Assembly: GCA_026129545.1 (NCBI GenBank)
Contig: JAHCHX010000001.1
Location: 2,851,501-2,915,500, forward strand
Direction: 5' to 3'
Length of the DNA: 64,000 nt
From: Saprospiraceae bacterium
GTDB taxonomy: Bacteria; Bacteroidota; Bacteroidia; Chitinophagales; Saprospiraceae
Positions 61,633-64,000 of the stretch are shown piece after piece (within the stretch, counting starts at the first letter, position 1; every line of letters starts with the position of its first letter). The position numbers and the translations under genes are program-made. The notes under the pieces are model-generated. The model saw only the letters and a program-made list of their open reading frames with translations, was not told the origin of the DNA and ran no database searches.

Positions 61633-63609
61633 CTATTTTTGAAATTTGATTACTTTTTCAATAGATATTCCATCTTCATCGCAGACAAAAACCCAAATCA
61701 TGCCAGTTGGGCACTTATCCAATTTGATTTCAAGACGGTCCGTATTTTGACCATCTAACTCAAGAAGCAACCTGCCATTAACGTCCAGTATTTTTACACT
61801 GAATAATTTTATTATACTGTTTACTCTCTCGATTACCAAAATATCGGATGCCGGATTGGGGGCAACCTTGTACCGATTGCTCTTTAATTCTCTAATCACA
61901 TCGCTCGTCAATAAACTCTTAGAGTGAACCATTGACACGAATTCATTTGTGTCGCTATTCATAAGTGGGTTCGGTGGTTGGCATTGGGCGCAAAGGATAG
62001 TATTAATTACACGAGTCGCATGAACTTTCGTGCCGTCACTTGCCGTTACTGTGACCCTTAGAAAAAATTGTGGACATCCAAGTACCGAATTAATGGTCAC
62101 GCTGGTACCTGTTCCCATCAAGGTTCCCGGGTTCGCAGATGTGAAGTTGCCGTCAAGGTTCCACCTCCATTCGTAAGTATATGGTGGCGCACCGGGAAAG
62201 CCAGTAGCAGGTTCAAGAACATTCGCGGTTAATGTTTTAGGATTGACCCAACCATTTAGCCCACAAAGCAGAGAAGATCCACCTATCGTTACCCCCAGTT
62301 CGGGAGATGCCTGATAGTGCTGGATAATGCAAGTGGCATTAGTGATTCCCAGCGTGTTGTTATTATCAGCCGTTCCTGTATCAAAACCATTGAATTGAAT
62401 ATCAGGGTTGGAATAATGCAGTACCCGTTGCGAGCCAGCGGTTATCATGTCATCGAACAGTATGGACATGATGGTTCTGTCTTGACCTCCGTCATTAAAT
62501 CGCCATCCATGGGTACAAATATCCGTATTGTCTCCACAATTATTACACGGGACATTATTGTTTCTATTGTGCCTCGCACCGAATAGATGAGCAATTTCAT
62601 GGGCTAGTGTCCACGTTGGATTTACGTTATTTTGGACTTCAGAAATTACGAAGGCACAATGTTTAGAAGGTGCTTCCCATACGAATTGCCCGTTTATTAT
62701 TCTACCTGCCCGTGCTGCCCCTCGAATTCCTGGATAATTCATTGAGGTTAATAAGACAACGAGATCAGCTCTGAACTCGTCACGTATATCAGCTGCCGAA
62801 ATGGGCAATTCAATAAAAATATCGTTATCAATATTAAGCGGATCGCTGTATTCGAAGTCAAACGGAGCTGTTCGAAACCTAAGTCCGATATCTTCAACAC
62901 CGCTGTTGATTAAAGCTGCTTGAAATGCAAATAGACTGCTTGCGAAATGGCCGAATACTTCCCAGATGTTACCGAACTGCGTACCATACCATTCTTGCAC
63001 ATCTGGTGGCACCAAAATAAGGACATCAATGATGCCTCCACATCCTCCATCATTGTCGCATAAATCTACTGCCATTTCCCGCAATTCTGCTTCCGTATAC
63101 CCTTGAAGGATGTGGTCTATCCCACAAATCTCTTTTTGAAATTTAGAAATATCTATTTCCCTGATTATGGATACACCGTAATCAATTGGAACAATTTCCC
63201 AAAATGCCTCATGATTTTGTATGAAACCGGACAAACGACCTGATGTTCTTATGAGGCCGGCATAGCCCTCCTCATTGGCCATTTTGCCTAGATAAGTATA
63301 GTCGCCGTTTGCCTGTAAATCATAGTATGTCGGAGTGAGATCGAAGCGGTTCTGCTCGCTCAAAACTTTCAAGGAAAATACCCCGCCTGATGAAAGGTGC
63401 TGGGCCAAATCCTGAAACAGTACATATTCAATTCTTTTGGTTGCTGAATCTTGAGACAGATTGTTGATAAATGAAAGTCTTCCTTGGGACAATCCTTGAG
63501 GTGCCGTTGTTACCGTAAAAAAATCACCCTGCTGTCCGAAAATTTGGGCAGAGATGTTGAAGGTTAACACTAAACAGATTAGACCGTTGGTTGAAAATTT
63601 CCTTTGCAT
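61633..63609 (-). CDS. M12B (reprolysin-like) metalloprotease, T9SS-exported
   Basis: 658 residues with a signal peptide (to IFGQ). The protease domain (about 200-430) has TWTLAHEIAHLFGARHNRN (HExxHxxGxxH) and DRTIMSILFDD (Met-turn position), with LHYSNPDIQFNG after it, as in reprolysin-like secreted proteases of Bacteroidota. An Ig-like domain (about 470-550, PPYTYEWRWNLDG) and a sorting domain (YKVAPNPASDILVIE) follow. It is the intact paralogue of the frameshifted gene at 34620. It is exported and probably processed by T9SS. The cassette start is 48 nt upstream, with an A/T-rich leader. Confidence 0.88.
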   Translation of the reverse strand: MQRKFSTNGLICLVLTFNISAQIFGQQGDFFTVTTAPQGLSQGRLSFINNLSQDSATKRIEYVLFQDLAQHLSSGGVFSLKVLSEQNRFDLTPTYYDLQANGDYTYLGKMANEEGYAGLIRTSGRLSGFIQNHEAFWEIVPIDYGVSIIREIDISKFQKEICGIDHILQGYTEAELREMAVDLCDNDGGCGGIIDVLILVPPDVQEWYGTQFGNIWEVFGHFASSLFAFQAALINSGVEDIGLRFRTAPFDFEYSDPLNIDNDIFIELPISAADIRDEFRADLVVLLTSMNYPGIRGAARAGRIINGQFVWEAPSKHCAFVISEVQNNVNPTWTLAHEIAHLFGARHNRNNNVPCNNCGDNTDICTHGWRFNDGGQDRTIMSILFDDMITAGSQRVLHYSNPDIQFNGFDTGTADNNNTLGITNATCIIQHYQASPELGVTIGGSSLLCGLNGWVNPKTLTANVLEPATGFPGAPPYTYEWRWNLDGNFTSANPGTLMGTGTSVTINSVLGCPQFFLRVTVTASDGTKVHATRVINTILCAQCQPPNPLMNSDTNEFVSMVHSKSLLTSDVIRELKSNRYKVAPNPASDILVIERVNSIIKLFSVKILDVNGRLLLELDGQNTDRLEIKLDKCPTGMIWVFVCDEDGISIEKVIKFQK

Positions 63610-63656
63610 AATCGAAAAATTTTAATGGTTATGGAATGTTTTTCATTTTATTTCTG

Positions 63657-63734
63657 TAATAACCACCAACGGTGGCATGGACGACGTGGCGGCGGTTTAT
63701 CCGGCGGCATGTCCGGCCATGCATAGTTAGTGGC
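63657..63734 (-). repeat. attC-like site 16a (101-bp unit)
   Basis: The left core AACCACCAAC complements GTTGGTGGTT at 61008. It is the first of three tandem copies at the right edge. Confidence 0.82.
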
Positions 63735-63764
63735 ATTCCCTTTTAGGCCTTCCGGTGTCGTTGC

Positions 63765-63835
63765 CGCTAACGGGGGCATGGACGACGTGGCGGCGGTTTA
63801 TCCGGCGGCATGTCCGGCCATGCATAGTTAGTGGC
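63765..63835 (-). repeat. attC-like site 16b (tandem 101-bp unit)
   Basis: The second tandem copy, with the common hairpin between CGCTAAC and GTTAGTGGC. Confidence 0.82.
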
Positions 63836-63865
63836 ATTCCCTTTTAGGCCTTCCGGTGTCGTTGC

Positions 63866-63936
63866 CGCTAACGGGGGCATGGACGACGTGGCGGCGGTTT
63901 ATCCGGCGGCATGTCCGGCCATGCATAGTTAGTGGC
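63866..63936 (-). repeat. attC-like site 16c (tandem 101-bp unit)
   Basis: The third tandem copy, identical to 16b. Confidence 0.82.
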
Positions 63937-63966
63937 ATTCCCTTTTAGGCCTTCCGGTGTCGTTGC

Positions 63967-64000
63967 CGCTAACTCTTGTTCCACGTCACCCCTAATTGAC
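63967..64000 (-). repeat. Start of a further attC-like site at the window edge
   Basis: CGCTAAC at 63967-63973 closes the last gene-less unit and is followed by a new arm, TCTTGTTCCACGTCACC, whose partner lies outside the window. The array therefore continues to the right. Confidence 0.55.

Larger units (their letters stand above)
12439..64000 (-). mobile_element. Integron-like cassette array (right end beyond window)
   Basis: The array holds 26 complete attC-like sites, a half-site and an edge-truncated site. All non-transposase genes are on the minus strand with stops close to the following site. Gene cassettes from right to left: 61.0-63.7 (M12B protease, lipoprotein); 59.7-60.8 (HNH); 57.7-59.4 (EAD protein, unknown); 53.5-57.6 (toxin-like module); 51.3-53.2 (trypsin, membrane protein); 49.3-51.2 (AIPR); 48.0-49.3 (IS only); 45.9-47.9 (PIN-GNAT-EVE, ASCH); 42.2-45.7 and 36.8-42.1 (toxin-like modules); 34.1-36.7 (M12B, lipoprotein); 31.2-34.0, 24.1-31.1, 19.8-24.0 and 12.5-19.7 (T9SS proteins). 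Cassette-end complementarity supports GTT-directed recombination. No integrase is visible; transcription polarity puts the array start at the right. Confidence 0.75.

Noticed and set aside
63657..63973. CRISPR array, because of regularly spaced 101-bp repeats
   Set aside because: The units are contiguous, contain no variable spacers and no cas genes are nearby; they fit gene-less cassettes instead.
12439..64000. REP/BIME or RAYT-type dispersed palindromes
   Set aside because: The sites bound single-orientation gene sets, differ in stem sequence, and the cassette ends pair across kilobases; REP elements show none of this and no RAYT gene is present.
12439..64000. Integron integrase inside the window
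   Set aside because: No ORF has tyrosine-recombinase features; the only recombination enzymes are DDE transposases of IS elements.
1..64000. tRNA or rRNA genes
   Set aside because: No conserved rRNA segments or cloverleaf with T-loop GTTCRANNC were noticed; a tRNAscan-SE run would settle it.

Overview
The window looks like Bacteroidota chromosome, most likely from the Saprospirales/Chitinophagales side. Many secreted proteins end in type IX secretion (T9SS) type A sorting domains, with a YPNPASD-like motif, an Ig-like fold and a short basic tail. Leaders in front of start codons are A/T-rich rather than Shine-Dalgarno-like, and at least three promoters fit the Bacteroidota -7 element TAnnTTTG. 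The lineage is inferred from these traits. No rRNA or tRNA gene was seen.

The left part (1-8.9 kb) is ordinary chromosome: a truncated tRNA pseudouridine synthase, an alpha/beta hydrolase, a DUF4197 protein, mutL, an autoregulated XRE repressor and a lipoprotein gene. An ISAs1-type transposase remnant runs into that lipoprotein gene, and a T9SS gene follows. From 9.1 to 12.4 kb there is a more A/T-rich accessory block: HxlR regulator, NmrA-like oxidoreductase, SnoaL-like lipoprotein, second HxlR regulator and proline dehydrogenase. It is bounded on the left by one of two identical 120-bp MITE-like elements.

From 12.44 kb to the right edge the window is one very large integron-like cassette array. 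I count 26 complete attC-like hairpin sites, one half-site and one running off the edge. Every non-transposase gene in 51 kb lies on the minus strand, and stop codons usually sit 0-40 nt from the next site. The key signature is that the 8-10 bases at the two ends of a cassette are reverse complements of each other (for example GTTCAGCGCA and TGCGCTGAAC), while the two ends of one hairpin often do not match. This is what recombination between G and TT of attC core sites leaves behind. Only GTT is conserved, not GTTRRRY, so this is an unusual integron-like system. Twelve copies of a 101-bp gene-less cassette sit between gene cassettes, some in tandem. No integrase gene is in the window. From gene orientation it should lie beyond the right edge, unless the array has no integrase.

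Cargo falls into three groups. (1) From 12.5 to 36.7 kb, and again at 61-63.6 kb, are T9SS-exported proteins including M43, M12B and other HExxH metalloproteases, with small lipoproteins. (2) At 36.8-45.6 and 53.5-57.6 kb are three versions of a periplasmic module: transglutaminase-like protein A, a short signal-peptide protein with an RHS-core motif and a variable HExxH metallopeptidase-like C-terminus, a variable small exported protein (candidate immunity protein), and in two versions transglutaminase-like protein B. The outer parts are nearly identical between copies and the middle is swapped, as in polymorphic toxin-immunity loci. (3) From 45.9 to 60.8 kb are defence-like cassettes: PIN-GNAT-EVE plus ASCH, AIPR, trypsin plus membrane protein, an effector-associated-domain protein plus an unknown, and an HNH nuclease.

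Insertions document decay: an IS903-like IS5 element that itself carries a MITE with the same ends, an IS1 element with a perfect 9-bp target duplication inside a mini-RHS gene, and an IS4-family element that appears to have replaced one cassette. Several other genes carry single frameshifts or in-frame stops.
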